Position numbers and translations under genes: made by a program
Source of the DNA: GCA-2697345 sp049602715
GTDB lineage: Bacteria; Pseudomonadota; Alphaproteobacteria; Rhodobacterales; Rhodobacteraceae
DNA: 17,056 bases
Direction of reading: 5' to 3'
Assembly: GCA_049602715.1 (NCBI GenBank)
Contig: JBMYRX010000043.1
Coordinates: 1-17,056, forward strand
Notes under the pieces: model-generated
What the model saw: the letters and a program-made list of their open reading frames with translations, nothing else
The model's database searches: none
Told to the model about the DNA's origin: nothing
Shown: positions 1 through 7,402 of the stretch, in pieces
Numbering within the stretch: the stretch's first letter is position 1
How the letters are laid out: each line of letters begins with the position of its first letter

Positions 1-845
1 CCAGCTATAACAATTAGCATCGCATTCCGAAAAATATGCCCATAAAGGATGTTTATTTCAGAAATTCCTTTTGCCTTTGCTGTAACTACATACTGTTTTT
101 GAATTTCATCTAGAAAACTGTTTTTTGTAAGTAAGGTGAGAGTTGCAAAGGACGATATTGTTGATGCTAAAACTGGCAAAGAAATATGCCAGAAATAATC
201 TAAAATCTTTCCGAAGAAAGAAAGGTTATTAAAATTATCAGAGGTAAGACCTCTTAATGGGAATAGCTGAAAATAACTACCACCCGCAAATAATACTAGT
301 AATAAAATCGCAAATAAAAAGCCTGGGATTGCGTAAGCCACAATGATTACAGCACTTGTCCAAGTGTCAAAACTAGTTCCATCCCGAATGGCTTTCCTTA
401 TCCCGAGAGGTATAGATATTAAGTAAGCAATGAGTGTCGACCAAAGCCCTAGGGTAATAGATACTGGGAGTTTTTCCCAAACTAGGTCTAATACCCCTAT
501 AGACCTGAAATAACTTTCACCAAAGTCAAATCTTAGATAACTAAACATCATTGATAAAAACCGCTGAAGTGGTGGCTTGTCAAAACCAAACTCAATTTCT
601 AACTGTTCAATAAATTCTGGCGGTAAACCACGGCCTCCTACATACCTTTCATCCTGGACCCGTTCAATAGTTTCAGAAGCAGAACCAGATATTGATTCAA
701 ATACATCTCCTTTACCCTCTAGTTCAGAAAGAATTTGTTCAATTGGCCCTCCCGGTACAAATTGAGTAAGAGAAAAGTTTACCAACATTATACCGATCAA
801 AGTTGGAATAACTAATAATAATCTTCTTAGTATATAAGATCCCAC
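1..845 (-). CDS. yejB: YejB-type peptide ABC transporter permease (partial, 3' end off the window)
   Basis: Inner-membrane permease of a Yej-type (microcin C / oligopeptide) ABC importer; it would form the channel with YejE and be powered by YejF. The reverse strand is open without a stop from a GTG at 845-843 to base 1, giving about 281 residues; the family is usually near 360, so roughly the last 80 are missing. Visible: N-terminal membrane helix (starts GSYILRRLLLVIPTLIGIM), a periplasmic stretch with APGGP-like 'VPGGP', the 'FGFDKP' motif typical of YejB, several hydrophobic helices, and near the window edge the EAA cytoplasmic loop ('VTAKAKGIS...HIFRNAM') that docks on the ATPase. It begins 4 bases after the yejA stop, so the two genes are surely one transcript. 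The GTG is chosen because yejA ends immediately before it and the family N-terminus matches. yejE and yejF are expected beyond the left edge. Confidence 0.92.
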   Translation of the reverse strand, partial: MGSYILRRLLLVIPTLIGIMLVNFSLTQFVPGGPIEQILSELEGKGDVFESISGSASETIERVQDERYVGGRGLPPEFIEQLEIEFGFDKPPLQRFLSMMFSYLRFDFGESYFRSIGVLDLVWEKLPVSITLGLWSTLIAYLISIPLGIRKAIRDGTSFDTWTSAVIIVAYAIPGFLFAILLLVLFAGGSYFQLFPLRGLTSDNFNNLSFFGKILDYFWHISLPVLASTISSFATLTLLTKNSFLDEIQKQYVVTAKAKGISEINILYGHIFRNAMLIVIA

Positions 846-849
846 AGCC

Positions 850-2727
850 TTATAACGCGCCTTGTTCTTTTAAATTAGCCGCTTTTTCAGGGTTTACCCA
901 CCAGAAGTCTAAATACCCTAGAGAATAAGGTGGAAGAGGTTCAGGGTGCTCAAACATATCAAAATAAGAAACTGTATGAACGTCCTTGTACCACTGAGGA
1001 ATCCAGAAACGTTCTGCCCTTAAAACTCTATCAAGTGCTCGCACAGAGTTTTTTAAATCTAATTTGTTATCGACGTTTGATATTATCTCTATAAGATAAT
1101 CTATAGCTGGACTACTAACTCCCATACTGTTGAACAAGCTTTCTTTTGCTGTTTCGGATCCAAAATATTGTTTAAGTCCACTTCCTGGCTCATAAGACAT
1201 TCTAAATTGATCAGTTATTATATCAAAATCAAAGGAACGCGTTCGATTTGTATATTGCGCATAGTCTATCCTATTTAATTTAGCGTTCACCCCAAGACTA
1301 ATTAAGTTTTCAACAAATGGATTTACAATCCTGTCGAATGCGGGGCTCGCTTCAAGAAACTCCACATCCAGAGTATCCCCATTCTTTCGGCGTTTACCAT
1401 CATTATCAACTAACCAGCCCGCTTCATCCAATAAGCGTGATGCAGCCCTAAGGTTTTTTCGATCTAACTGCCGAGAACCAGACGTAGCACCTGAAATAGT
1501 AGTATCCAACAAAATAGCCTCGCTCAATAATCCTTTCTCAACCATATCGCGTAAGAGCTCCAATTCTTTTCCTGTTGGCACTCCTGTAGCCTCCAACTCA
1601 GAGTTTTCCCAGAATGAATTTATACGTTCATATAGGCCGTAGAATAAGGTTTCATTAGACCACTCGAAATTAAACATTAAACCTAAGGCCTCACGAACCT
1701 TTTTATCTTTAAATTTTTCTTTCCGAAGGTTCAGTGCAAAACTCTGTCCAGTTGCTATTGTTCCATCTGGTAGTTCTTTTTTTACTATAAAACCCTTATT
1801 TAATGCCGGAAAGTCATAACCCGTAGCCCATTGTTTCGAACTATTTTCTATTCTGAAAGTATATGCACCTGATTTAAATCCTTCAAAAGCGGCATTTGAG
1901 TCACCAAAATACTCCACTCTGATAAAATCAAAGTTATTTCGACCCTGAGCAAAATTTAAATTTCGTGCCCAATAATTCGGGTTCCTCTTGTATCTAATTT
2001 CTTGATTTATGTCGTAACTATCCAAAACGTATGGACCAGAACCCAACGCAGGTTCAAGTCGAGACTCATCCAACTTAGCCTGATTATCCATGAACCATTT
2101 TCTAGAAAAAATTGGAAGACCACCTGCCGTTTCTATTCGGTCACGCCTCGGAGCATCTTTTTTAAAATAAAATTTTATTTTATTTTGATCAAGAACTTCT
2201 ACTTTTTCAATAAGTTTCGATAAAACGGCTCGAAACGAGACTAAACCCTCCGTCAAGAATAAATTGAAACTAAATTCTATATCTTCAGCTGTAAGTTTTG
2301 TTTCATCCGAAAAAGCCGCTTCTGGTCTCAAATTAAATACCACCCATGAAAGGTCTTTTGGATACTCTAAAGTTGAGCATATAAAACAATATACGGTTCC
2401 GATTTCGTCAGCAGTAGAAGTAAGAATTTCTTCAAAAAATATACTGGATAAAGAACCAGAGCTACCCTTTCTTGAATATGGGTTCATAGAGTCAAATGTG
2501 CCTCTAGCCCAAATCGATATTTCTCCACCTTTCGGCGCATCAGGGTTGACATAATCCAAATGATCAAAAGCTACAGAGTACTTCAATTCTCCAAAATTTG
2601 AATAACCTGTGGCCACCGTTACTTCTTCATTAGCCTTAATAGGACCGGTAAGAAAAGAAATATATATAAGTACAAAGTAAAAAAAGAATTTATTTAACTT
2701 TCTATAAAACATATTTATTTTTGACAT
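850..2727 (-). CDS. yejA: YejA-type extracellular solute-binding protein (family 5)
   Basis: Periplasmic binding protein that captures peptides and delivers them to the YejBEF importer. The 625-residue length is normal for YejA. A signal peptide is visible: basic start (FYRKLNK), hydrophobic core at about residues 14-27, and a likely cut after 'IKA' (residue 32). The mature protein opens with the YejA-like 'FGELKYSVAFDHLDYVNPD', 'APKGGEIS' and 'GTFDSMNPY' blocks that mark family-5 (SBP_bac_5) proteins of the Yej branch; the C-terminal 'WIPQWYKDVHTVSYFD' block is also typical. The ATG at 2727 has an upstream GAGGG Shine-Dalgarno. It is followed 4 bases later by yejB. In related alphaproteobacteria the system takes up peptides, including antimicrobial ones; the substrate here cannot be read from sequence. 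Confidence 0.93.
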   Translation of the reverse strand: MSKINMFYRKLNKFFFYFVLIYISFLTGPIKANEEVTVATGYSNFGELKYSVAFDHLDYVNPDAPKGGEISIWARGTFDSMNPYSRKGSSGSLSSIFFEEILTSTADEIGTVYCFICSTLEYPKDLSWVVFNLRPEAAFSDETKLTAEDIEFSFNLFLTEGLVSFRAVLSKLIEKVEVLDQNKIKFYFKKDAPRRDRIETAGGLPIFSRKWFMDNQAKLDESRLEPALGSGPYVLDSYDINQEIRYKRNPNYWARNLNFAQGRNNFDFIRVEYFGDSNAAFEGFKSGAYTFRIENSSKQWATGYDFPALNKGFIVKKELPDGTIATGQSFALNLRKEKFKDKKVREALGLMFNFEWSNETLFYGLYERINSFWENSELEATGVPTGKELELLRDMVEKGLLSEAILLDTTISGATSGSRQLDRKNLRAASRLLDEAGWLVDNDGKRRKNGDTLDVEFLEASPAFDRIVNPFVENLISLGVNAKLNRIDYAQYTNRTRSFDFDIITDQFRMSYEPGSGLKQYFGSETAKESLFNSMGVSSPAIDYLIEIISNVDNKLDLKNSVRALDRVLRAERFWIPQWYKDVHTVSYFDMFEHPEPLPPYSLGYLDFWWVNPEKAANLKEQGAL

Positions 2728-2768
2728 TTATCTACCCTCAAAACTCAACTTAGAAAAACCATATCGTC

Positions 2769-2795
2769 ACTATAGTATGATATAACATATTCCAA
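2769..2795 (-). promoter_or_regulatory. Weak candidate promoter for yejAB
   Basis: On the minus strand TTGGAA (2795-2790) and TATAGT (2774-2769) are separated by 15 bases. This is a plausible but short-spaced sigma-70 promoter between the upstream terminator hairpin and the yejA start. The boxes are imperfect and the region is AT-rich, so chance is a real alternative. Confidence 0.25.
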
Positions 2796-2796
2796 G

Positions 2797-2828
2797 AAAA
2801 GTATTTAGACTACTTTCTAAATACTTTT
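2797..2828 (-). terminator. Inverted repeat, probable terminator of the cytochrome c gene
   Basis: A perfect 12-bp inverted repeat (2797-2808 against 2817-2828) with an 8-base loop lies 29 bases past the cytochrome c stop. Read on the minus strand, the 3' arm ends in TTTT. The stem has only two G-C pairs, so it is weak for a classical terminator. It is symmetric, with an additional T-run on the plus strand, and could stop transcription from either side. Confidence 0.5.
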
Positions 2829-2857
2829 TTAATCAGCTGTGGAAATCAATAAAGTTA

Positions 2858-3379
2858 TCAATCTCGAATAGTCTCTAAATACGCTATAATATTCGCTCTA
2901 TCTTTAATCTTTTTTAGACCTGCGAAACCCATTTTTGTCCCCGGTGCATATTTCTTTGGGTTTTTTAAAAAACCATTCAGAGCATCAGTGTTCCAATCCG
3001 CTGGAAGCATTAAAAGCGCATTTGAATAACCATACCCATCGACACTAGCAATTGTTCTACCAACAATACCATATAAATGAGGACCAGTTCCTTTGGCACC
3101 GTCTGCCAACTTATGACAAGCTTTACATTTAGAAAATACTTTGGCACCTTTTTCGATGTTAGCGTTCGCAAGAAATAAGCTAAAGTCTTCTTCCTCAACG
3201 ACCGCCTTTGTCTCAGAAGGCTCTTCAACTTCAATTATGTATGCTTGAGCATGATCACTGTCATGCCCCCCCGCACCACTATGATAGATCTCTTCTGCTA
3301 CCCAATTTATTAAAAGGAAAATAAGAAGAGATCCACAAGCAGCCCCAAGTACTTTAGTCATTGTCATTGTGTCGAACAT
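2858..3379 (-). CDS. cycM: Membrane-anchored c-type cytochrome (CycM / c552 type)
   Basis: Electron carrier that in alphaproteobacteria passes electrons from the bc1 complex to the aa3 oxidase at the periplasmic face of the membrane. The 173-residue protein has an uncleaved N-terminal anchor (about residues 8-28), an acidic linker rich in Glu (about 49-66), and one class I cytochrome c domain. The haem-binding motif is CKACH (Cys85, Cys88, His89) and the distal Met ligand is Met150 in 'PGTKMGF'. The start 'FDTMTMTKVLGA' and following helix match the CycM family closely. ATG at 3379 has a GAGAG upstream; a second in-frame ATG at residue 5 is possible. It is divergent from pheA across about 100 bases, and a 12-bp hairpin follows it. 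It fits functionally with the oxidase subunit IV gene at 12637-12777. Confidence 0.92.
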   Translation of the reverse strand: MFDTMTMTKVLGAACGSLLIFLLINWVAEEIYHSGAGGHDSDHAQAYIIEVEEPSETKAVVEEEDFSLFLANANIEKGAKVFSKCKACHKLADGAKGTGPHLYGIVGRTIASVDGYGYSNALLMLPADWNTDALNGFLKNPKKYAPGTKMGFAGLKKIKDRANIIAYLETIRD

Positions 3380-3480
3380 ATCGCTCTCTCATTTAATCAG
3401 AACTAAATACTATCTATCTCCTTCACATACTCCTCCGCAAGGTGTAGAAACCGCGACGAAACGACCACCTAGGAAAAAAA

Positions 3481-4317
3481 ATGACAAAAAAAATAGCTTT
3501 TCAAGGAGAACTAGGCGCCTACTCCCATCAGGCATGCCTTAAATCAAGACCAGATTTTCATCCAATTTCATGCAGGACTTTTGAAGAAGTAATAGATCAT
3601 GTTAAATCTGGAAAAGCAGATCTGGCCATGCTTCCAATAGAAAACTCTACTTATGGGCGAGTCGCTGATATACATCGCCTACTGCCACACTCGCAATTGA
3701 ACATAATTGGGGAGGTTTTCGTCCGAGTAAAAATTAGCTTACTAGGTACTAAAGGGGCAACCCTTTCCGACGTAGAGAGTGCAATAAGCCATACAGTTTT
3801 ATTAGGTCAATGTCGACAATTTTTAAAAGAACACAATATTACAGCTATATCCGGTGCTGATACAGCAGGGTCTGCAAGATATATTGCCGGGCTTGGAGAT
3901 CCAAAACAAGCAGCTCTGGCCTCAGAGCTTGCAGGCGACATTTATGGATTGTCGACGTTAGCAAGAGATATTGAAGATAACGATAATAACACTACACGGT
4001 TTTTGGTAATGTCAAAAACTCCTGCGTCACAAGAATTAGAAAATACCAAAATGATGACTTCCTTCGTATTTCGGGTGAAAAATATACCTGCAGCTCTTTT
4101 TAAGGCTATGGGAGGATTTGCTACTAACGGGGTTAATATGACAAAATTAGAAAGTTATATGATAGATGGCGACTTCACTGCAACGCAATTTTATGCTGAA
4201 ATTGAAGGAGGCCCCAATGACAAACTCGTATCTCTTGCGTTTGAGGAACTCTCATATTTCACTTCTAAAATCACAATATTGGGTAGTTACCCCGCCGATG
4301 CTAGACGAAATCTATAG
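3481..4317 (+). CDS. pheA: Prephenate dehydratase (monofunctional, with ACT domain)
   Basis: Converts prephenate to phenylpyruvate in phenylalanine synthesis, in the cytoplasm. The 278 residues cover a periplasmic-binding-like catalytic domain (about 1-180) and a C-terminal ACT regulatory domain (about 192-270); there is no chorismate mutase domain. Catalytic landmarks are ENSTYG (54-59) and the Thr-Arg-Phe of 'NNTTRF' (172-174). In the ACT domain the two segments that bind phenylalanine in studied enzymes are changed: the GAL(V) position reads 'IPAALFKAMGG' and ESRP reads ESYM. I believe this is a lineage form, but feedback behaviour may differ. AGGA lies 7 bases before the ATG. It ends in a short hairpin with a T-run, facing nudC. 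Confidence 0.95.
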   Translation: MTKKIAFQGELGAYSHQACLKSRPDFHPISCRTFEEVIDHVKSGKADLAMLPIENSTYGRVADIHRLLPHSQLNIIGEVFVRVKISLLGTKGATLSDVESAISHTVLLGQCRQFLKEHNITAISGADTAGSARYIAGLGDPKQAALASELAGDIYGLSTLARDIEDNDNNTTRFLVMSKTPASQELENTKMMTSFVFRVKNIPAALFKAMGGFATNGVNMTKLESYMIDGDFTATQFYAEIEGGPNDKLVSLAFEELSYFTSKITILGSYPADARRNL

Positions 4318-4318
4318 G

Positions 4319-4343
4319 TTTGAGCTCTTTTACTCAAATTTTT
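4319..4343 (+). terminator. Short hairpin with T-run at the pheA/nudC convergence
   Basis: TTTGAG (4319-4324) pairs with CTCAAA (4333-4338) around an 8-base loop and is followed by five T on the plus strand. It starts just after the pheA stop and overlaps the last codons of nudC. The 6-bp stem is weak, but position and T-run suit a pheA terminator. Confidence 0.45.
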
Positions 4344-5296
4344 CCTTCCAACCAATGCCTAAGTAAAAAATGTGCAATAGAACCATGTCGAGCTGGTGTC
4401 ATAGATTTATTTTTTCCTAAAAATACGTCTACCATTTTTTCTTTTGAAACCCATTTTGCATCCTCTAACTCGTCGCGATCAATATTTAATTTCTTGGATT
4501 TTGCAATTCCCGTGCAGCCAAACATTAATGAGCCGGGAAATGGCCACGGTTGACTACACAAGTATTTTACTTTTGACACTTTAATACCTGCTTCCTCAAA
4601 AGTTTCTCTCCTTACGGCTCCCTCTATGGTTTCACCAGGCTCTACAAAGCCCGCGAGCAACGAATACATATGCTTTGGCCAAAAATGTGATCTTCCAACT
4701 AAAACTGAGTTACCCGTAGTAATAAGCATTATTACCACAGGGTCTATCCGAGGAAACTGTACTTTTTTACAGGAAATACATTTAAGTTCCCAACCGCACT
4801 TAGAGCTCGACACCTTCGATCCACATGATGGACAGTATTCATTATTATTATGCCAATGCAGTAGTGCTTTTCCCATAGCTATTATTTCTGCATCTTTAGG
4901 TTCAAGTTCGGTCATAACTGTTCGCAGTTCTAAAAAACGATGATCATCTGGAAACCCATCAAATCGTTGTTCCGACTTATCCACAAATGCCCCGACGGTA
5001 TCTATATCTTCGTTTGGAAGCCATTCTGAAATATCGATAGCAAATTTTGCTACCCCATCCACCTTACCTAAGAAAACAGGAGGTCGGTTAGCATATTCAA
5101 AAATCTCGTGACCTATGGGTAACCAAACTGGAAAATAAAACTTTGAGCCACAAAACAGTGGCTTATCTCTCCAAAAAGGTAAGAATCCAGTAGAACTATC
5201 ACTCAATAATTTCTTTACAGCTTCAGGTTGGCCACGTAATTCTACAGCCCTATCTAAACATGAATTTCCAAATGTAACAATATTATCAAGTATCAC
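4334..5296 (-). CDS. nudC: NADH pyrophosphatase NudC (Nudix hydrolase)
   Basis: Hydrolyses NAD(H) to NMN(H) and AMP; in E. coli the family also removes NAD caps from RNA 5' ends. The 320 residues contain an N-terminal domain, a four-cysteine zinc site (Cys155, Cys158, Cys173, Cys176), a complete Nudix box (about 216-238, with REtfEEaG core), and 'SQPWPFP' (248-254), the signature that separates NADH pyrophosphatases from other Nudix enzymes. The start is a GTG at 5296-5294 with GGGAG 8 bases upstream; no better start is in frame. It is convergent with pheA and divergent from the SRP RNA gene. Confidence 0.94.
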   Translation of the reverse strand: MILDNIVTFGNSCLDRAVELRGQPEAVKKLLSDSSTGFLPFWRDKPLFCGSKFYFPVWLPIGHEIFEYANRPPVFLGKVDGVAKFAIDISEWLPNEDIDTVGAFVDKSEQRFDGFPDDHRFLELRTVMTELEPKDAEIIAMGKALLHWHNNNEYCPSCGSKVSSSKCGWELKCISCKKVQFPRIDPVVIMLITTGNSVLVGRSHFWPKHMYSLLAGFVEPGETIEGAVRRETFEEAGIKVSKVKYLCSQPWPFPGSLMFGCTGIAKSKKLNIDRDELEDAKWVSKEKMVDVFLGKNKSMTPARHGSIAHFLLRHWLEGKI

Positions 5297-5358
5297 GAGT
5301 AATTCTCCCTGTTAAATGCAACTCTTACAGCTAGGACAATCGAACGCAACCATGATAC

Positions 5359-5387
5359 TTGTAAGATAGTCTGCGCAGTATTATGTT
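5359..5387 (+). promoter_or_regulatory. Candidate promoter of the SRP RNA gene
   Basis: TTGTAA (5359-5364) and TATGTT (5382-5387) are separated by 17 bases and lie 6 bases ahead of the first paired base of the SRP RNA (5394). Each box matches four of six sigma-70 consensus positions, and the distance to the RNA 5' end is right. Confidence 0.55.
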
Positions 5388-5393
5388 AATCAC

Positions 5394-5488
5394 GAGGGGT
5401 TGGCGCGGGTAAGCATGTCGCTAAACCGGTCAGATCTGGAAGGAAGCAGCCGTAACGATTAATGCTTGGGTCGTTGTCCAGCCTCTCA
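5394..5488 (+). ncRNA. ffs: 4.5S signal recognition particle RNA
   Basis: RNA of the bacterial signal recognition particle; it binds Ffh and FtsY for co-translational membrane targeting. The sequence holds the near-invariant Ffh-binding core, GGTCAGATCTGGAAGGAAGC (5429-5448), with the GGAA tetraloop and asymmetric AGCAG/ACGA-type internal loop side following it. The ends close the long hairpin: GAGGGGTTGG (5394-5403) pairs through all ten positions, including two G-U, with CCAGCCTCTC (5479-5488). The length of about 95 matches the small, Alu-less form. No strong terminator follows, so transcription may run on into dnaX. The exact ends are inferred from pairing. Confidence 0.93.
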
Positions 5489-5648
5489 CCTTGAAAAATA
5501 TTATTGACCACTAATTCAAAATTTTATGTGTTTCTTAGCTTGACGGCAAAAAATAATCATAAGTCTTAAATCCCTACGAGCATTAAAAGGCTGGACCTCC
5601 TGAATTTGAGACTCTAAAACATTAAGTTAGGAAGTATCCAGAGGCGAA
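5489..5648 (+). other. Leader between ffs and dnaX
   Basis: A 160-base untranslated stretch with no credible ORF. It contains TTGACC (5504-5509) and TTGACG (5540-5545) as possible -35 boxes, but no convincing -10 at standard spacing. The 3' part can fold into a long-range hairpin described separately. With the nudC side and ffs, it makes up the 352-base non-coding gap at 5297-5648. Confidence 0.4.
5591..5641 (+). promoter_or_regulatory. Possible leader hairpin abutting the dnaX Shine-Dalgarno
   Basis: CTGGA (5591-5595) pairs perfectly with TCCAG (5637-5641). After a 2-base bulge, CCTCCT (5596-5601) pairs with AGGAAG (5629-5634) at five of six positions. The 3' arm ends on the first G of the GAGG Shine-Dalgarno (5641-5644), and the 5' arm carries ACCTCCT, the same sequence as the 16S anti-Shine-Dalgarno. 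This could affect dnaX initiation, but it is seen in one sequence only and the loop is 27 bases. Confidence 0.25.
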
Positions 5649-7394
5649 ATGAGCGAAGAGCATCTTAAAAAATATCTTGTATTGGCTAGAAAATATAGAC
5701 CAGCTTCTTTTTCTGATCTAATCGGGCAAGAAACGATGGTTAGAACTTTGACAAACGCTTTTACAGCAGACCGTATTGCTCAAGCTTTTATGTTAACCGG
5801 AATTCGTGGAACAGGTAAAACGACAACGGCGCGAATCATCTCTAAGGGAATGAACTGTATTGGGCTAGATGGACATGGTTCTCCTACTACTGCCCCATGC
5901 AATAAATGCAAAAATTGTATTTCAATAGCTGAGGGCCGTCACGTTGATGTAATAGAAATGGATGCAGCTTCCAGAACTGGTGTCGGAGACATAAGAGAAA
6001 TTATTGACTCCGTGCAGTATAGAGCAGCTTCTGCAAGATTTAAAATCTACATAATCGATGAAGTTCATATGCTCAGTTCATCAGCTTTTAACGCTCTACT
6101 CAAAACTCTGGAAGAACCCCCTAAACATGTGAAATTCATTTTTGCGACAACAGAAATACAAAAAATCCCAGTTACAGTTTTATCACGGTGCCAGAGATTT
6201 GATTTAAGGAGAATTGAACCAGAAGTTATGGTACAATATCTAAAAAAAATTGCACTTTTGGAAAAAGTTGATATCTCTGACGATGCTATCTCTATGATTA
6301 CAAGAGCCTCTGAAGGGTCCGTACGGGATGGGATAAGCTTACTGGATCAATCAATTTCTAATTCAACCACCAGAATTGAAGTTGAAGAAATAAGAGATAT
6401 GCTCGGATTATCGGATAGGAGCCGAATAATAGACCTGTTTCATTTGGTTATCCAAGGAAATACTCTAAAAGCATTAGACGAGTTGTCTGCTTTATACTCT
6501 GATGGAGCGGACCCCGAGGCGATACTTCAAGACTTAGCTGAGATAAGCCATTGGATAAGCCTTATAAAAATAACACCAGAAGCATTAGAAGATCCTAGTA
6601 TTTCCTTTGATGAGCGTTCAAGAGGCCTGAAAATTGCCGACGGTATAACCATCAAAGTATTGACTAGATTATGGCAAATTCTTTTAGTCTCACTAGATGA
6701 GGTTAGATTAGCACCAAATTCAATGATGGCTGCCGAAATGGCCATAATAAGGCTAACATATGTCTCAGACCTTCCATCTCCAGAGGAATTAATTAACAAG
6801 ATAAGAAACACTCCACCAACAAAGCCAAGACCCCCAAGCAAAGATTCTTTTGAAAAAAAGCACGAAAATAACATACGTTCATCTGAATTGGTTAGTATGA
6901 AATCCAATAAAACTAACTATAGTAATCAAGCAGTTGCTCAAGACCTTGAAAAAATGCCTAATTATATAACTTCTTTTGATCAAGTAATAGAATTGATTAA
7001 AAGTAATCGTGACTTAAAACTTTTAGTGGATGTAGAAAAATGCTTGAAATTAGTTAAGTTCTCTCCTGGCCTAATAGAATTTGTCCCAACCAAAAATGCA
7101 CCGAAAGACTTAGCTCAAAACCTTAGTAGAAAGCTTACAATTTGGTCTAACAACCGTTGGACAGTTTCAATAGTTAATGAGGGTGGAGACAAAACGATAG
7201 CTGAACAGGCCGCAGAAAAAGTGAATGAATTAGAATTGTTAGCCAAGGATCATAGTATGTTTAGAGCTACCATGTCATCATTTCCAAATGCAAAAATTGT
7301 AAATATAAAGGCCTTAGAAAGACAAGAGGAAGAGGCTGCGTTAGTCGCCTTACCAGATATAGATGATGATTGGGATCCATTTGAAGAAAGTTAG
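5649..7394 (+). CDS. dnaX: DNA polymerase III subunit tau (tau/gamma)
   Basis: Clamp-loader ATPase of the replicase. The 581 residues show: Walker A GIRGTGKT (51-58); a zinc site of Cys70, Cys84, Cys87 and Cys90; Walker B ending DEVH (137-140); sensor 1/SRC (179-181); and the collar domain III to about residue 380. A Pro/Lys-rich linker (about 390-435) follows, then a tau-specific C-terminal domain ('FSPGLIEFVPTKNAP...') of the alphaproteobacterial kind, expected to contact the polymerase core and helicase. ATG 5649 has GAGG 4 bases upstream. An in-frame A AAA AAG heptamer at 6854-6860, right after domain III, could yield a 407-residue gamma-like form. It is followed 8 bases later by ybaB, in the usual dnaX-ybaB-recR order. 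Confidence 0.96.
   Translation: MSEEHLKKYLVLARKYRPASFSDLIGQETMVRTLTNAFTADRIAQAFMLTGIRGTGKTTTARIISKGMNCIGLDGHGSPTTAPCNKCKNCISIAEGRHVDVIEMDAASRTGVGDIREIIDSVQYRAASARFKIYIIDEVHMLSSSAFNALLKTLEEPPKHVKFIFATTEIQKIPVTVLSRCQRFDLRRIEPEVMVQYLKKIALLEKVDISDDAISMITRASEGSVRDGISLLDQSISNSTTRIEVEEIRDMLGLSDRSRIIDLFHLVIQGNTLKALDELSALYSDGADPEAILQDLAEISHWISLIKITPEALEDPSISFDERSRGLKIADGITIKVLTRLWQILLVSLDEVRLAPNSMMAAEMAIIRLTYVSDLPSPEELINKIRNTPPTKPRPPSKDSFEKKHENNIRSSELVSMKSNKTNYSNQAVAQDLEKMPNYITSFDQVIELIKSNRDLKLLVDVEKCLKLVKFSPGLIEFVPTKNAPKDLAQNLSRKLTIWSNNRWTVSIVNEGGDKTIAEQAAEKVNELELLAKDHSMFRATMSSFPNAKIVNIKALERQEEEAALVALPDIDDDWDPFEES
6854..6871 (+). other. dnaX: Candidate -1 ribosomal frameshift site in dnaX
   Basis: In the dnaX frame, codons 402-404 read GAA AAA AAG, containing the heptamer A AAA AAG (6854-6860), which is the slippery sequence used in E. 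coli dnaX. After a -1 slip the ribosome would read GCA CGA AAA and stop at TAA (6869-6871), giving a 407-residue product that keeps domains I-III and loses the tau domain; E. coli gamma has 431. No strong upstream Shine-Dalgarno stimulator is visible. The only downstream pairing I see is weak (TTCAT 6878-6882 with ATGAA 6897-6901). Confidence 0.5.
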
Positions 7395-7402
7395 GGTAAA
7401 TT

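Noticed and set aside
577..765. Plus-strand ORF opposite yejB
   Set aside because: The minus strand is open through the whole region and encodes conserved YejB residues; the plus ORF has no recognisable features.
5305..5339. TTGTCC-17-TTTAAC on the minus strand upstream of nudC as a promoter
   Set aside because: The predicted start site would fall within or after the nudC Shine-Dalgarno, so the ribosome site would be lost.
6242..6271. A second A-run slippery heptamer (A AAA AAA) in dnaX with a -1 stop at 6269-6271
   Set aside because: It would cut the protein inside the ATPase region (about residue 206), giving no sensible product; A-runs are common in this A/T-rich genome. It is noted as a caution on the 6854 site.
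6527..6907. 126-codon minus-strand ORF inside dnaX
   Set aside because: It is a shadow of the collar domain coding region, with no ribosome binding site or family likeness.
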